Source of the DNA: Lachnospiraceae bacterium 10-1 | GTDB lineage: Bacteria; Bacillota; Clostridia; Lachnospirales; Lachnospiraceae | Assembly: GCA_000403495.2 (NCBI GenBank) | Contig: KE159799.1 | Coordinates: 308,990-372,989 of the forward strand | DNA length: 64,000 bases | Reading direction: 5' to 3' | Translations under genes and position numbers: made by a program | Part shown: positions 18,546 to 26,816 of the stretch, piece after piece | Position numbering within the stretch: the stretch's first letter is position 1 | Layout of the letters: the number at the start of each line of letters is the position of its first letter | The notes under the pieces: model-generated | Database searches by the model: none | The model's input: only the letters and a program-made list of their open reading frames with translations | Told to the model about the DNA's origin: nothing

Positions 18546-18726
18546 TCAGTATACTATTTTATATGTCCAATAAAACTCCCTCAATGGCATTTTCCTCCTT
18601 TCTTTACTTATTTATGCTTTGGATGTTTGGCTGAAAATGCCGGATATGCAAAGCAGATAAACGCGCTGCAGCAGAAGCCGCAGCTTGAATTTACTTTATC
18701 GTAACATATCATCTGCTCTTTGACAA
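18546..18726 (-). promoter_or_regulatory. Possible unannotated small transcript upstream of recA
   Basis: This stretch between the 18739 gene and the recA promoter is not empty. A sigma-A-like promoter (TTGTCA 18721-18726, TACGAT 18698-18703, 17-base spacer) points toward recA. It is followed by a hairpin (GCTGCGG/CTGCAGC) near 18663-18682 and a near-perfect AAGGAGG at 18594-18600, which serves a 14-codon ORF (18546-18590, starting MPLREFYW and ending in TGA). Whether the peptide is made or the promoter is used is unknown. Confidence 0.35.
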
Positions 18727-18738
18727 GAAAAGGATCGT

Positions 18739-19680
18739 TTAAAATTTCTTTTGATATTTTAGATAATCCGGATAAGTAACTGTTACCCACCCATTATAAT
18801 AATTAAATCCAACTTCCATTCCAATAGGAGTATAAAACAAAATAAGCTCATCTTCCGAATTAAGCATTTCCGTAATGTCCTGATCAGAATAATAATCCAG
18901 GGAACGGATTTCTCCATTCTGCTTTTCACATCTGTTCCTGAACTCAATGGAAAACTCATCATCAATATCAAGCAGATGGGAATTTGTAAGCATCATTCTG
19001 CTGTCCATGTCAACATTCACGGATACCACATAGCTTTCATAATAATCTCCGTTTAAATATCCACGCTCTACATATGCAATACTTAGAACATCCTCATCCA
19101 TGTATGTCACATAGCTCTCTGCCTCAAACAAGAACGTGTCTTCATCTCCAACCCATTCCGTTACAGACTCTGCATAATCCTGTAGCAAATTCAGTTCTTT
19201 TTGAATTGCATTATTAACTCCCGTGAAATCAATTCCTTCGTCATTATAAAAGATTGGGTATACAATACTGAAAAAAACATTACTGTTTTCTCCAAAGGTT
19301 TCCTCATAAGTTTCAAACTCTCCCCAGTAAAATAAATCTTCTCTCAATTCATCATGAAATTCATAGTACTCAGAATTATTGCTTTCTCTGTCATAAAAAT
19401 CCCGGCTGCCTGAGCGGTCTTCTCCGGCATTTCTATCTCTTTCATTCTCCCGGCTGCTTCTGCTGCCCTCTCTGCTGCTATTTTCTTCATCACGTACATC
19501 ATCTTCATTGGAGTCATTATAATCATACTGCTGATACCTGCCATTTTTAATGTTTGCCTCCAATATATTCCGGTTAAACTGCCATATGCTTATGTAAAAT
19601 GAAATAATCAATATAACTCCCGCTGCAATACATCCACAAGCCAGTGCTGCAACTTTTCCTGCACTCCATTTTCCCTTCAT
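18739..19680 (-). CDS. Membrane-anchored extracytoplasmic protein, DUF3298/RsiV-like C-terminal domain
   Basis: 313 residues. One N-terminal membrane anchor (about 8-32), then a linker of about 60 residues very rich in Asp, Glu, Arg, Ser and Asn (residues 45-105), then a domain of about 200 residues. That domain contains YPIFYNDEGIDFTGVNNAIQ, RMMLTNSHLLD and LILFYTPIGMEVGFNYY, which I associate with DUF3298/DUF4163 domains of RsiV type. It has no known catalytic residues. The function is unknown; the domain is often a ligand or carbohydrate sensor, but no sigma gene is adjacent. GGGGG-type site before the ATG. Confidence 0.65.
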   Translation of the reverse strand: MKGKWSAGKVAALACGCIAAGVILIISFYISIWQFNRNILEANIKNGRYQQYDYNDSNEDDVRDEENSSREGSRSSRENERDRNAGEDRSGSRDFYDRESNNSEYYEFHDELREDLFYWGEFETYEETFGENSNVFFSIVYPIFYNDEGIDFTGVNNAIQKELNLLQDYAESVTEWVGDEDTFLFEAESYVTYMDEDVLSIAYVERGYLNGDYYESYVVSVNVDMDSRMMLTNSHLLDIDDEFSIEFRNRCEKQNGEIRSLDYYSDQDITEMLNSEDELILFYTPIGMEVGFNYYNGWVTVTYPDYLKYQKKF

Positions 19681-19731
19681 TTTACTTCCCCCTTACATTC
19701 AGAACCGCCAAAGCTTTCCCTTCCACCGCTT

Positions 19732-20208
19732 TTAAAGACAACTATAAAGAAGTTCCAGTGCCGCCTCAGTAGTCTGTTTTCTGATTGCCAGACGATCTCC
19801 TTTAAAGTGATTTTCAGTAACTTGAGTTATTCCATTTACACTACAGCCAATATAAACAAGTCCTACCGGCTTTTCCAAAGTACCCCCGTCAGGCCCTGCA
19901 ACTCCAGTAACCGCTATGGCAGCCTCCGCTCCCGTCTGCCTTGCCGCTCCTTCTGCCATCTGCTGCGCCACTTGGGGGCTGACTGCGCCATATGTCAGCA
20001 GCGCTTCCTCCTCTACCCCTAAAAGCTTATGCTTGGCAGAATTGGCATAGGTTACAAAACCCGCATCGAACACCTCCGACACCCCTGCCACATTAACAAG
20101 AGAAGCTGCAATCATGCCGCCTGTACAAGACTCTGCGCAAGTAACATGCATTCCCTTTTCCCGCAGCTTTAAAATTACTTTTTCTTCCAAAGAAACACAT
20201 TCTGTCAT
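19732..20208 (-). CDS. pncC: Nicotinamide-nucleotide amidohydrolase (CinA C-terminal domain)
   Basis: 158-residue stand-alone CinA C-terminal domain, with TCAESCTGGMIAASLVNVAG and VTGVAGPDGGT, residues typical of the NMN deamidase active site. It salvages nicotinamide mononucleotide to nicotinate mononucleotide. The N-terminal CinA domain is absent, which is the normal form in many bacteria and not a truncation. It begins 1 nt after the pgsA stop in the rimO-pgsA-pncC unit. Confidence 0.85.
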   Translation of the reverse strand: MTECVSLEEKVILKLREKGMHVTCAESCTGGMIAASLVNVAGVSEVFDAGFVTYANSAKHKLLGVEEEALLTYGAVSPQVAQQMAEGAARQTGAEAAIAVTGVAGPDGGTLEKPVGLVYIGCSVNGITQVTENHFKGDRLAIRKQTTEAALELLYSCL

Positions 20209-20209
20209 C

Positions 20210-20743
20210 TTATTTGCTTTCTTTCATTACATTCTTATTTTTAATCAGATAATCAATTAATGATACTACCGTCAGCACCACTGCAATCCATAATATAATC
20301 TGGGTAATCACATTCAGCATTTCCAAATCTGCAATTAAAAGACATACCGCTACCATCTGAAAAGTAGTTTTAAACTTGCCCCAGTAGCTTGCCGCAATCA
20401 CCACGCCATTGTCCGCCGCAACCAGACGGAATCCACTGATAATAAACTCTCTGGCAATTATAATTATAACCATCCAGGACGGTATCTTATTCAGCTCAAT
20501 CAAACAAATCAGTGCGGAACACACCAATAGTTTGTCTGCAAGGGGATCCATAAATTTCCCAAAATTAGTCACAAGATTATATTTTCTGGCAATTTTCCCA
20601 TCCAAAAGATCGGTAAGGCTTGCAACAATAAATATGGCAAGTGCAATCCATTTGTCATAGGATGTAATTGGAATCAGCAAAAAAATAATAAAAAAGGGAA
20701 TTAATATCACCCGAAATATGGTAAGTTTATTTGGCAGATTCAT
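20210..20743 (-). CDS. pgsA: CDP-diacylglycerol-glycerol-3-phosphate 3-phosphatidyltransferase
   Basis: Makes phosphatidylglycerol phosphate for membrane lipid synthesis. 177 residues with four or five membrane helices. The CDP-alcohol phosphotransferase motif is complete: DLLDGKIAR, then eight residues, G, three residues, D, three residues, D (ending MDPLADK). The frame is open upstream into rimO, but GGAGG nine bases before the ATG at 20743 sets the start, 2 nt from the rimO stop. Confidence 0.92.
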   Translation of the reverse strand: MNLPNKLTIFRVILIPFFIIFLLIPITSYDKWIALAIFIVASLTDLLDGKIARKYNLVTNFGKFMDPLADKLLVCSALICLIELNKIPSWMVIIIIAREFIISGFRLVAADNGVVIAASYWGKFKTTFQMVAVCLLIADLEMLNVITQIILWIAVVLTVVSLIDYLIKNKNVMKESK

Positions 20744-20744
20744 T

Positions 20745-22094
20745 TTATTTATCCTCCAATTCCGCCGAACCGGCATCTATTTCTCCAATTAAATCATATT
20801 CATTAGACGCAGTTATGACTGCTTCCACGAAATCCCCGCTTAAAAACTGTCCTTTAGAATTTATAAATAAATAACCGTCTATGCCGGGGGCATCCTTATA
20901 AGTACGTGCCACATATACATTCTCCTCTTCCATGCGGCCTTCTATCATTGCTTTTACTTTTCTTCCCGTCATCTCCCCTGCGGCATCAAAAGCAATTTCC
21001 TGCTGCAGTTCCATGATCTCGTTCCTGCGTTTTTCTTTTATGGTTTCTTCCACCTGATCGGGCATTTCTGCCGCCGGTGTATCCTCCTCCTCGGAATAGG
21101 TAAACACTCCTAACCGGTCAAACTCCATCTCATTTACAAAGTTCAAAGTATTTTCATGGTCCTCATCTGTTTCCCCTGGAAATCCTGCTATAAGCGTTGT
21201 CCTAATACATATATCAGGTATCTGCTCCCGAAGGGTGCCTATAATCTGTTTGATCTGGGCTGCATTGGTTCTTCTTCCCATACGTTTTAGAACCGCATCA
21301 CTTCCGCTCTGCACCGGAATATCCAGATAATTGCAGATTTTATCTTCCTCCTTAATTACCTGTATCAGTTCCTCCGTAATTTCTTCCGGATAACAGTACA
21401 AAACCCGAATCCATTCAATCCCTTCAATTTTACACAATTTTTTAAGTAGTAAAGGAAGGGTTTTCTTTCCATATAAATCTGATCCATAAAGGGTGGTTTC
21501 CTGTGCCACAAGGATCAGCTCCTTTACCCCTTTTTCTGCAAGTTCTTCCGCTTCTTTAAGAAGATCTTCCATGGGAATGCTGCGGTAATTGCCTCTCACC
21601 TTGGGAATAATACAATAAGTACAATGTTTATTACATCCTTCCGCTATTTTAAGATATGCATAATACCCGCCAGTAGTAACTACACGCCTCATTCCTCCTG
21701 CAGGAGCTTTATCCAAAGTTTCCATATGATTCTTAGATTTTCCACTTAAAACTTCTTCTAATGCCTGAGCGATGCTTAAAATGGCCGTGGTTCCTAAAAT
21801 AGCATCTACTTCCGGAATTTCTGTTTGTATCTCTTCCTTGTACCTCTGCGCAAGGCATCCTGTTACAAGCAGCGCTTTGATTTGTCCGCTTTTTTTTAAC
21901 TCCGCCATATCAAGTATGGTATTAATGCTTTCTTCCTTCGCATCGTTAATGAAACAGCAGGTATTGACCACTACCACATCAGCTTCTGCTTCATCATCTG
22001 TAAAGAAATAGCCTTTTTCTGCAAGCAGTCCCAGCATTACTTCCGAATCCACAAGATTCTTATCACAGCCTAAAGAAACAAATAGTATATTCAT
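20745..22094 (-). CDS. rimO: Ribosomal protein S12 methylthiotransferase
   Basis: 449-residue radical-SAM enzyme that methylthiolates Asp of ribosomal protein S12. The N-terminal domain (SLGCDKNLVDSE) has the three extra cluster cysteines (C10, the NTCCF motif, and C in TGCLAQ). The radical SAM motif is CNKHCTYC, and a TRAM domain forms the C-terminus from about residue 375. SLGCDKNLVD is typical of RimO rather than MiaB. Confidence 0.93.
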   Translation of the reverse strand: MNILFVSLGCDKNLVDSEVMLGLLAEKGYFFTDDEAEADVVVVNTCCFINDAKEESINTILDMAELKKSGQIKALLVTGCLAQRYKEEIQTEIPEVDAILGTTAILSIAQALEEVLSGKSKNHMETLDKAPAGGMRRVVTTGGYYAYLKIAEGCNKHCTYCIIPKVRGNYRSIPMEDLLKEAEELAEKGVKELILVAQETTLYGSDLYGKKTLPLLLKKLCKIEGIEWIRVLYCYPEEITEELIQVIKEEDKICNYLDIPVQSGSDAVLKRMGRRTNAAQIKQIIGTLREQIPDICIRTTLIAGFPGETDEDHENTLNFVNEMEFDRLGVFTYSEEEDTPAAEMPDQVEETIKEKRRNEIMELQQEIAFDAAGEMTGRKVKAMIEGRMEEENVYVARTYKDAPGIDGYLFINSKGQFLSGDFVEAVITASNEYDLIGEIDAGSAELEDK

Positions 22095-22116
22095 AATTTT
22101 ACCTCTATTTTAAGGA

Positions 22117-22181
22117 AACGCTGCCACACTTTGCGTGACAGCGTTGTTTAACATAAGGATGGCTGGCAAAGCCTGGCATCC
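22117..22181. repeat. Two hairpins, one a dispersed-repeat copy 2
   Basis: The gap between rpoZ and rimO holds two hairpins. AAACGCTG/CAGCGTT at 22117-22145 may slow or end transcription but lacks a U-run on the minus strand. Next to it, the 30-bp core at 22152-22181 (beginning CATAAGGATGGCTGGC) matches 28 of 30 bases, in inverted orientation, with 6617-6646. Confidence 0.6.
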
Positions 22182-22206
22182 GTTGTTTTATATCCTGTAA
22201 CAGGTT

Positions 22207-22446
22207 TTAAGCTTCTTCCTCGTCAGAAAGAATTTTAATCTTTCCCTGATTTAATTCTTCCACTGCTACGGAAAGAGGTTTCGCGCCCTTAGCGCTTACC
22301 AGCGCTTCTTCTCCTGAAATAATTTGTCTTGCTCTTTTTGCAGTTGCCATTACGATAGAATATCTGCTGTTAACAACAGGAGCTTCCCCCGGTTCTACCT
22401 CGCTGTTTACTACTTTCATTAAATCTGAATAAGATGGATGTAACAT
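22207..22446 (-). CDS. rpoZ: RNA polymerase omega subunit
   Basis: 79 residues from the ATG at 22446, which has GGAG five bases upstream. It begins MLHPSYSDLM and carries the conserved SRYSIVMATAKRARQI helix and KPLSVAVEEL. It stabilises the beta-prime subunit. The order remA-gmk-rpoZ is standard in Firmicutes; the usual next genes (coaBC, priA) are replaced here by rimO-pgsA-pncC. Confidence 0.93.
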   Translation of the reverse strand: MLHPSYSDLMKVVNSEVEPGEAPVVNSRYSIVMATAKRARQIISGEEALVSAKGAKPLSVAVEELNQGKIKILSDEEEA

Positions 22447-22472
22447 TTTTTCTCCTTTCAATATTGGAAGCG

Positions 22473-23102
22473 TTAAATCAATTCTTCCAGTTCTTTTCTC
22501 ATATTATTAATGAACTCCTCATTCCTATTTGGAGTAAAGTGGGCTGCTAAAATCAGCGAATGCATTTCATCAACACATTCCTCCAATTTATCATTAATCA
22601 CTATAAAGTCATACTGCTCAATGCCTTCTGCTTCCTCTGTGGCACGCTTTAATCTTTTCTGAATCACCTCAGGGCTTTCCGTTCCTCTTCCTTCCAGACG
22701 CTTTTTCAGCTCTGCTGCTCCAGGCGGCATTACAAACATTAAAAGTGCCGTAGGAAATTTTTCCTTGACTTTAAGCGCACCTTGTATCTCTATTTCCAGA
22801 ATCACATCCTTGCCCTTTTCAAGCTGTTTCTCCACGTAATCTCTGGGTGTTCCATAATAATTGTCACAATAAGAAGCATACTCAATCAATCCTTCCTGAC
22901 TGATTTTTTCTTCAAAAACTTCTTTGCTTACAAAAAAATATTCTTTGCCTTCTTCCTCTCCGGCGCGGGGGCTTCTCGTGGTCATTGACACTGACAATGC
23001 ATAGTTATCATAAGTACGCACCAGCTGTTTCATCAACGTCCCTTTTCCGGCTCCTGAAAATCCTGAGACGACAATCAATATCCCCTTATGTTTCATTTTC
23101 AT
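22473..23102 (-). CDS. gmk: Guanylate kinase
   Basis: 209 residues; converts GMP to GDP with ATP. P-loop GFSGAGKGTLM near residue 15, GMP-binding TTRSPRAGEEEGKEYFF, and YYGTPRDYV. The start overlaps the end of remA by 17 nt. There are two close Met codons (1 and 3) and only a weak Shine-Dalgarno, suggesting translation coupled to remA. Confidence 0.95.
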   Translation of the reverse strand: MKMKHKGILIVVSGFSGAGKGTLMKQLVRTYDNYALSVSMTTRSPRAGEEEGKEYFFVSKEVFEEKISQEGLIEYASYCDNYYGTPRDYVEKQLEKGKDVILEIEIQGALKVKEKFPTALLMFVMPPGAAELKKRLEGRGTESPEVIQKRLKRATEEAEGIEQYDFIVINDKLEECVDEMHSLILAAHFTPNRNEEFINNMRKELEELI

Positions 23103-23346
23103 CTCTGCTTTCCGCCTGAGCTCTCTGGGAAATAGTTTCCGGTAAAAGTGCTGAAAGTACCAATTGACTATTTTCCATCACAAGCACGGCTTTTGTTTTT
23201 CTCCCCTGTGTTGCATCAATAGCAGTTCCGGCTTCCTTTGCCTTCTGTACCAGACGTTTGACCGGTGCAGAGTCAGGACTGACTATAGCAATGATTTTTC
23301 CGGCATTTACTATGTTGCCAAACCCTATATGAATCAGCTTATTCAT
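23086..23346 (-). CDS. remA: Extracellular matrix regulator RemA (DUF370)
   Basis: 86 residues, with IHIGFGNIVNAGKIIAIV at the start and IDATQGRKTKAVLVMENSQ in the middle. In Bacillus RemA is a DNA-binding activator of matrix genes; in non-biofilm Clostridia its targets are unknown. Its place between yicC and gmk is conserved. Confidence 0.9.
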   Translation of the reverse strand: MNKLIHIGFGNIVNAGKIIAIVSPDSAPVKRLVQKAKEAGTAIDATQGRKTKAVLVMENSQLVLSALLPETISQRAQAESRDENET

Positions 23347-23369
23347 GAATATTTCCTTACCTGATTATT

Positions 23370-24248
23370 TTATTCAATGTTCTGAATCTGCTCTCTGACC
23401 TTCTCAATTTCAGTCTTTAATTCTATTGCCCGATTGGAAATTTCAAGATCACTTGATTTAGACAAAATCGTATTTGCTTCCCTGTTCATCTCCTGTGCAA
23501 TAAAATCCAGTTTTCGCCCAATGCTTCCTCCCTGAATGAGTGTGTCTTTGGTTGTTTCAACATGACTCTTTAACCGGACCAGTTCTTCATCCACACAAAC
23601 TCTGTCTGCAAATATGGTAACTTCCATTAAAAGCCTGTTTTCATCCACCTTGGAATCAGCAAGCAGATCCTTCACCTTTTCTTCCAGCTTTTGCCTGTAT
23701 TCCGTAATAATCTGAGGAGAGCGCTCCGTAATAAATTCCACATGAGCCAGCATTCCATCCAGCTTTTCAATTAAGTCATCCCTTAAATGCCCGCCCTCTT
23801 TAATTCTGGCCTCCACAAAGCCTTCTGCCGCTCCTTTTATTGCCTTATCTAAAAGCAGCCACAGCTTTTCTTCATCAATGGTCTGCTCCTCCATAGTAAG
23901 CACCTCGGGATACCTGGAGAGACAGGATATCCTCACATCATTGTCTAACGAAAAATCTTCCGCCATCCGGTTTAGATATTTCATGTACTCTGCTGCCAAT
24001 TCTTTATTATACTTCACACAGACATTGGATTCTGTATAGTCCTCGTAAGTAATGAAAATATCCACTTTTCCCCTCTGGATATAGTTCTTTAATTCACTCC
24101 GGATTGCCGCTTCAAAAAAGTTAAGCTTTTTGGGCATCTTAATATTTACATCCAGATATCTGTGGTTTACTGACTTCATTTCCACTGTGATTTTCCGGTC
24201 GGCTTCCTGTACTTCACATCTGCCAAACCCCGTCATGCTTTTTATCAT
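23370..24248 (-). CDS. yicC: YicC family endoribonuclease-like protein
   Basis: 292 residues beginning MIKSMTGFGR, the family hallmark, with EMKSVNHRYLD, and a C-terminal half containing RLKSHVETTK, GRKLDFIAQEMNREANT and a final coiled coil. E. coli YicC has been linked to RNA decay. The frame is open to 24305, but the conserved N-terminus and the promoter at 24323-24351 support the start at 24248. Confidence 0.9.
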   Translation of the reverse strand: MIKSMTGFGRCEVQEADRKITVEMKSVNHRYLDVNIKMPKKLNFFEAAIRSELKNYIQRGKVDIFITYEDYTESNVCVKYNKELAAEYMKYLNRMAEDFSLDNDVRISCLSRYPEVLTMEEQTIDEEKLWLLLDKAIKGAAEGFVEARIKEGGHLRDDLIEKLDGMLAHVEFITERSPQIITEYRQKLEEKVKDLLADSKVDENRLLMEVTIFADRVCVDEELVRLKSHVETTKDTLIQGGSIGRKLDFIAQEMNREANTILSKSSDLEISNRAIELKTEIEKVREQIQNIE

Positions 24249-24322
24249 ATCGTACCTTCTTCTTCCATTTCCATAATCACAAAATGAAAAGCCCCACCTT
24301 CCCACTTTGCGTATTCTTATCT

Positions 24323-24351
24323 ATTATAAAGTAATCCAACAATGTAGTCAA
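24323..24351 (-). promoter_or_regulatory. yicC operon sigma-A promoter
   Basis: On the minus strand TTGACT (24346-24351) and a perfect TATAAT (24323-24328) are 17 bases apart. It probably drives yicC-remA-gmk-rpoZ. Confidence 0.85.
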
Positions 24352-24355
24352 GCAA

Positions 24356-24384
24356 TTGCAAAGAATCTCCATATCATGTACAAT
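24356..24384 (+). promoter_or_regulatory. rqcH sigma-A promoter
   Basis: TTGCAA (24356-24361) and TACAAT (24379-24384) are 17 bases apart, divergent from the yicC promoter with only 4 bp between the two -35 boxes. AAAGGAG lies upstream of the ATG at 24410. Confidence 0.8.
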
Positions 24385-24409
24385 AAAAGTCAGTAAAGGA
24401 GTATAAACT

Positions 24410-26167
24410 ATGGCATTTGACGGTATTACAGTTGCAAATATAGCAAAAGAATTAAATGATACACTTACCGGCGGACGAATCTACAAAATAGCCCAGCCTG
24501 AAAATGATGAGCTTCTTCTCACCATTAAAACCACTGACGGGGGGCAAAAGAGGCTTCTTATTTCCGCCTCCGCCTCCCTTCCACTGATCTACCTCACGGA
24601 AAAAAATAAGCCAAGTCCTATGACTGCACCTGGTTTTTGTATGCTACTTAGAAAGCACCTGCAAAATGGACGGATTACAAAAATTACCCAGCCAGGGCTT
24701 GAACGGATTCTTCATATTCATATAGAACATTTAGACGAAATGGGCGATTTGTGTCAAAAGCGCCTTGTTGTGGAAATTATGGGTAAACACAGCAATATTA
24801 TTTTTATTAATGACCGGAATATGGTTATTGACAGCATCAAACACATCTCCGGCATGGTCAGTTCCGTCAGGGAAGTTCTTCCGGGCAGGGATTATTTTGT
24901 GCCACTGACACAGGACAAAGCTGATCCTTTCATTCTTACTTTGGAGGACTTCAAAAAACGCATTACAGGTAAAGCCATGCCTATATACAAAGCGCTTTAT
25001 TCTGCCTATACCGGCTTATCTCCTGTTATTTCTCATGAAATCTGTACAAGAGGCGGACTTGATGGAGACTGTTCCACTGCATTTTTTTTAGAAAGCCCCG
25101 AAGGAGAAACTATGCTTTCCGCCCTGTATCAGGCTTTTGAGAAAATTATGAAACAGGTAAAAGATAGGGATTTTTCTCCCAATATTGTTTATGAAAACGG
25201 GAATCCCGCAGAATATGCCTCCATACCGCTTATTTCTTTCGGGAAAGCTGACCGGCGTGATTTTTCCTCTATCTCAAAACTTCTTGAATCTTATTATGCG
25301 GAAAAGAATCAGCTCTCCCGCATCCGCCAGAAATCAGTAGATTTGCGCAAGATCGTTCAGACTGCCCTCGAGCGGAATATAAAAAAATATGATCTTCAGC
25401 TTCGGCAGATGAAGGATACGGAAAAAAAGGACAAATACCGCATTTATGGTGAACTTTTAAATACCTATGGTTATCATGCTGCTCCCGGTGCTGCTTCTAT
25501 GGAAGCGGAAAATTATTACACCAATGAAATGATTACCATTCCACTGGATCCTCTTTTAACGCCTTCTGAAAATGCAAAAAAATATTTTGATAAATACGGA
25601 AAGCTTAAGAGGACCTATGAGGCTCTTTCCACTTTAACCCTTGAGGTAAAGGAAGAAATTGATCATTTGGAATCTATCCAGACCGCCCTTGACATTGCGC
25701 TTCTTGAAGAGGATCTGATTCAAATCAAAGAAGAATTAATTGAAAGCGGTTATATCCGCAGAAAAAGCGGCTCTAAAAAAATAAAATTTACCAGCAAACC
25801 TTTTCATTATATCAGCAGTGAAGGTTTTCACATATATGTAGGCAAAAATAATTATCAAAATGATGAACTTACCTTTAAATTTGCCAGTGGAAATGACTGG
25901 TGGTTTCATGCGAAAGGAATACCCGGTTCTCATGTAATTGTAAAAACCAATGGAAAAACTCTTCCAGATGCAACCTTTGAAGAAGCGGCAAGGCTGGCGG
26001 CTTACTATTCCAAAGGCAGATTACAGGATAAAGTTGAAATTGATTACCTTGAAAAAAAGAATGTAAAAAAGCCAAATGGCAGTAAACCGGGATTTGTGGT
26101 GTATTATACCAATTATTCCATGATGATCGATTCTGATATATCAAAAATCAACCTGGCTGTGGATTAA
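24410..26167 (+). CDS. rqcH: RqcH, ribosome quality-control factor (NFACT family)
   Basis: 585 residues. The N-terminal NFACT-N domain starts MAFDGITVANIAKEL. A two-part coiled coil covers about residues 290-430 (with RQMKDTEKKDKYR), and the NFACT-R domain with DWWFHAKGIPGSH is at about residue 497. In Bacillus RqcH recruits tRNA-Ala to stalled 50S subunits and adds alanine tails for degradation. Older annotations call it fibronectin-binding protein. Monocistronic on the plus strand with its own promoter and terminator. Confidence 0.93.
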   Translation: MAFDGITVANIAKELNDTLTGGRIYKIAQPENDELLLTIKTTDGGQKRLLISASASLPLIYLTEKNKPSPMTAPGFCMLLRKHLQNGRITKITQPGLERILHIHIEHLDEMGDLCQKRLVVEIMGKHSNIIFINDRNMVIDSIKHISGMVSSVREVLPGRDYFVPLTQDKADPFILTLEDFKKRITGKAMPIYKALYSAYTGLSPVISHEICTRGGLDGDCSTAFFLESPEGETMLSALYQAFEKIMKQVKDRDFSPNIVYENGNPAEYASIPLISFGKADRRDFSSISKLLESYYAEKNQLSRIRQKSVDLRKIVQTALERNIKKYDLQLRQMKDTEKKDKYRIYGELLNTYGYHAAPGAASMEAENYYTNEMITIPLDPLLTPSENAKKYFDKYGKLKRTYEALSTLTLEVKEEIDHLESIQTALDIALLEEDLIQIKEELIESGYIRRKSGSKKIKFTSKPFHYISSEGFHIYVGKNNYQNDELTFKFASGNDWWFHAKGIPGSHVIVKTNGKTLPDATFEEAARLAAYYSKGRLQDKVEIDYLEKKNVKKPNGSKPGFVVYYTNYSMMIDSDISKINLAVD

Positions 26168-26220
26168 AATCCTCTCATTAAAAATAACGGATGATGCGTT
26201 CTGCATTCCATCCGTGTGCA

Positions 26221-26255
26221 AAAAAAGGCTGCCATAAACGCTGACAGCCTTTCTT
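26221..26255. terminator. Bidirectional terminator between convergent genes
   Basis: AAAGGCTG and CAGCCTTT arms are flanked by A6 on the left and a T-rich right side. It sits between rqcH (plus) and the coat-F-like gene (minus). Confidence 0.8.
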
Positions 26256-26280
26256 AACAGCCTGTTGCCTGCTGCTTTTC

Positions 26281-26544
26281 TTAGAGAGTTCCGCTGGTAA
26301 ACAGGCTCTTCACATGATCTACTTCTTCCTGTGTAGCCTTGGATGCGGGCACATAATATGATTTTTCTCTTGCAATCTGATACAACTCTTCCTGTGACTG
26401 TTCACAAGCGTTCCTGAACTGCTTTAAGGTCTGTTTCAGTTCCTTGTTTTCTGTCTGGGCAATCATCTCTCCAAAACGAACCAATTCTCCATTGATACCA
26501 GTCAGTGTATCCGCTACCATTGTTTTTTCATTCATCTGCATCAT
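26281..26544 (-). CDS. Spore coat F (CotF)-like protein, C-terminal-half homologue
   Basis: 87 residues, all-helical, with ADTLTGINGELVRFGEMIA and the CotF-like stretch ELYQIAREKSYYVPASKA. CotF proteins are ferritin-like helical coat components. This one matches one half of the domain, and the partner gene just upstream may supply the other half. AGGAGG with a five-base spacer sets the ATG at 26544. The upstream in-frame GTG is unlikely. Confidence 0.7.
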   Translation of the reverse strand: MMQMNEKTMVADTLTGINGELVRFGEMIAQTENKELKQTLKQFRNACEQSQEELYQIAREKSYYVPASKATQEEVDHVKSLFTSGTL

Positions 26545-26553
26545 TTTCACCTC

Positions 26554-26739
26554 CTACTGCAAAAACTTCATCAACTGAGTTTTGTTTTCCATTGCTGACT
26601 TAGCGCCTTTTTCAAAGAACTGCTTCACCTGTGTGTCAGATGCACTGGATGCATATTCTTTCATTTTGCAGTGTGATACGTCGTAACCGCCAATCAAATG
26701 ACGCAGATTTTGTAAATCAAGTTCCGATAAATTTGCCAT
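26554..26739 (-). CDS. Small spore-coat-like helical protein
   Basis: 61 residues, beginning MANLSELDLQNLRHLIGG, with one strongly helical second half (KQFFEKGAKSAMENK). It resembles the N-terminal helices of CotF-type proteins; the annotation is by similarity of style and by linkage to the 26281 gene, 9 nt downstream. AGGAGG upstream. A near-match to a Spo0A box (CGTCGAA, minus strand, 26770-26776) lies 30 nt upstream, but this is a single 6/7 match. Confidence 0.6.
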   Translation of the reverse strand: MANLSELDLQNLRHLIGGYDVSHCKMKEYASSASDTQVKQFFEKGAKSAMENKTQLMKFLQ

Positions 26740-26816
26740 AATAAAATACCTCCTGAAAATATTGTCACATTCGACGTTTTTATTATTTCCAGAAGGTTTT
26801 ATTCTATACTGACATT

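Noticed and set aside
18608-18713. Small cysteine-rich peptide upstream of recA in minus frame
   Set aside because: The open frame contains five cysteines and starts near a weak ribosome site, but it begins before the only visible promoter start and resembles no peptide family; kept only as part of the small-transcript note.
19732-20208. Possible truncated CinA
   Set aside because: A stand-alone C-terminal CinA domain of about 160 residues is the normal PncC enzyme; nothing is missing.
23086-23102. gmk/remA overlap as an annotation error
   Set aside because: Both frames are strongly conserved families; a 17-nt overlap is plausible coupling.
26770-26776. Spo0A box before the coat-like pair
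   Set aside because: Only one 6-of-7 match (CGTCGAA); such a short motif occurs by chance, and coat genes are usually under sigma-E or sigma-K.
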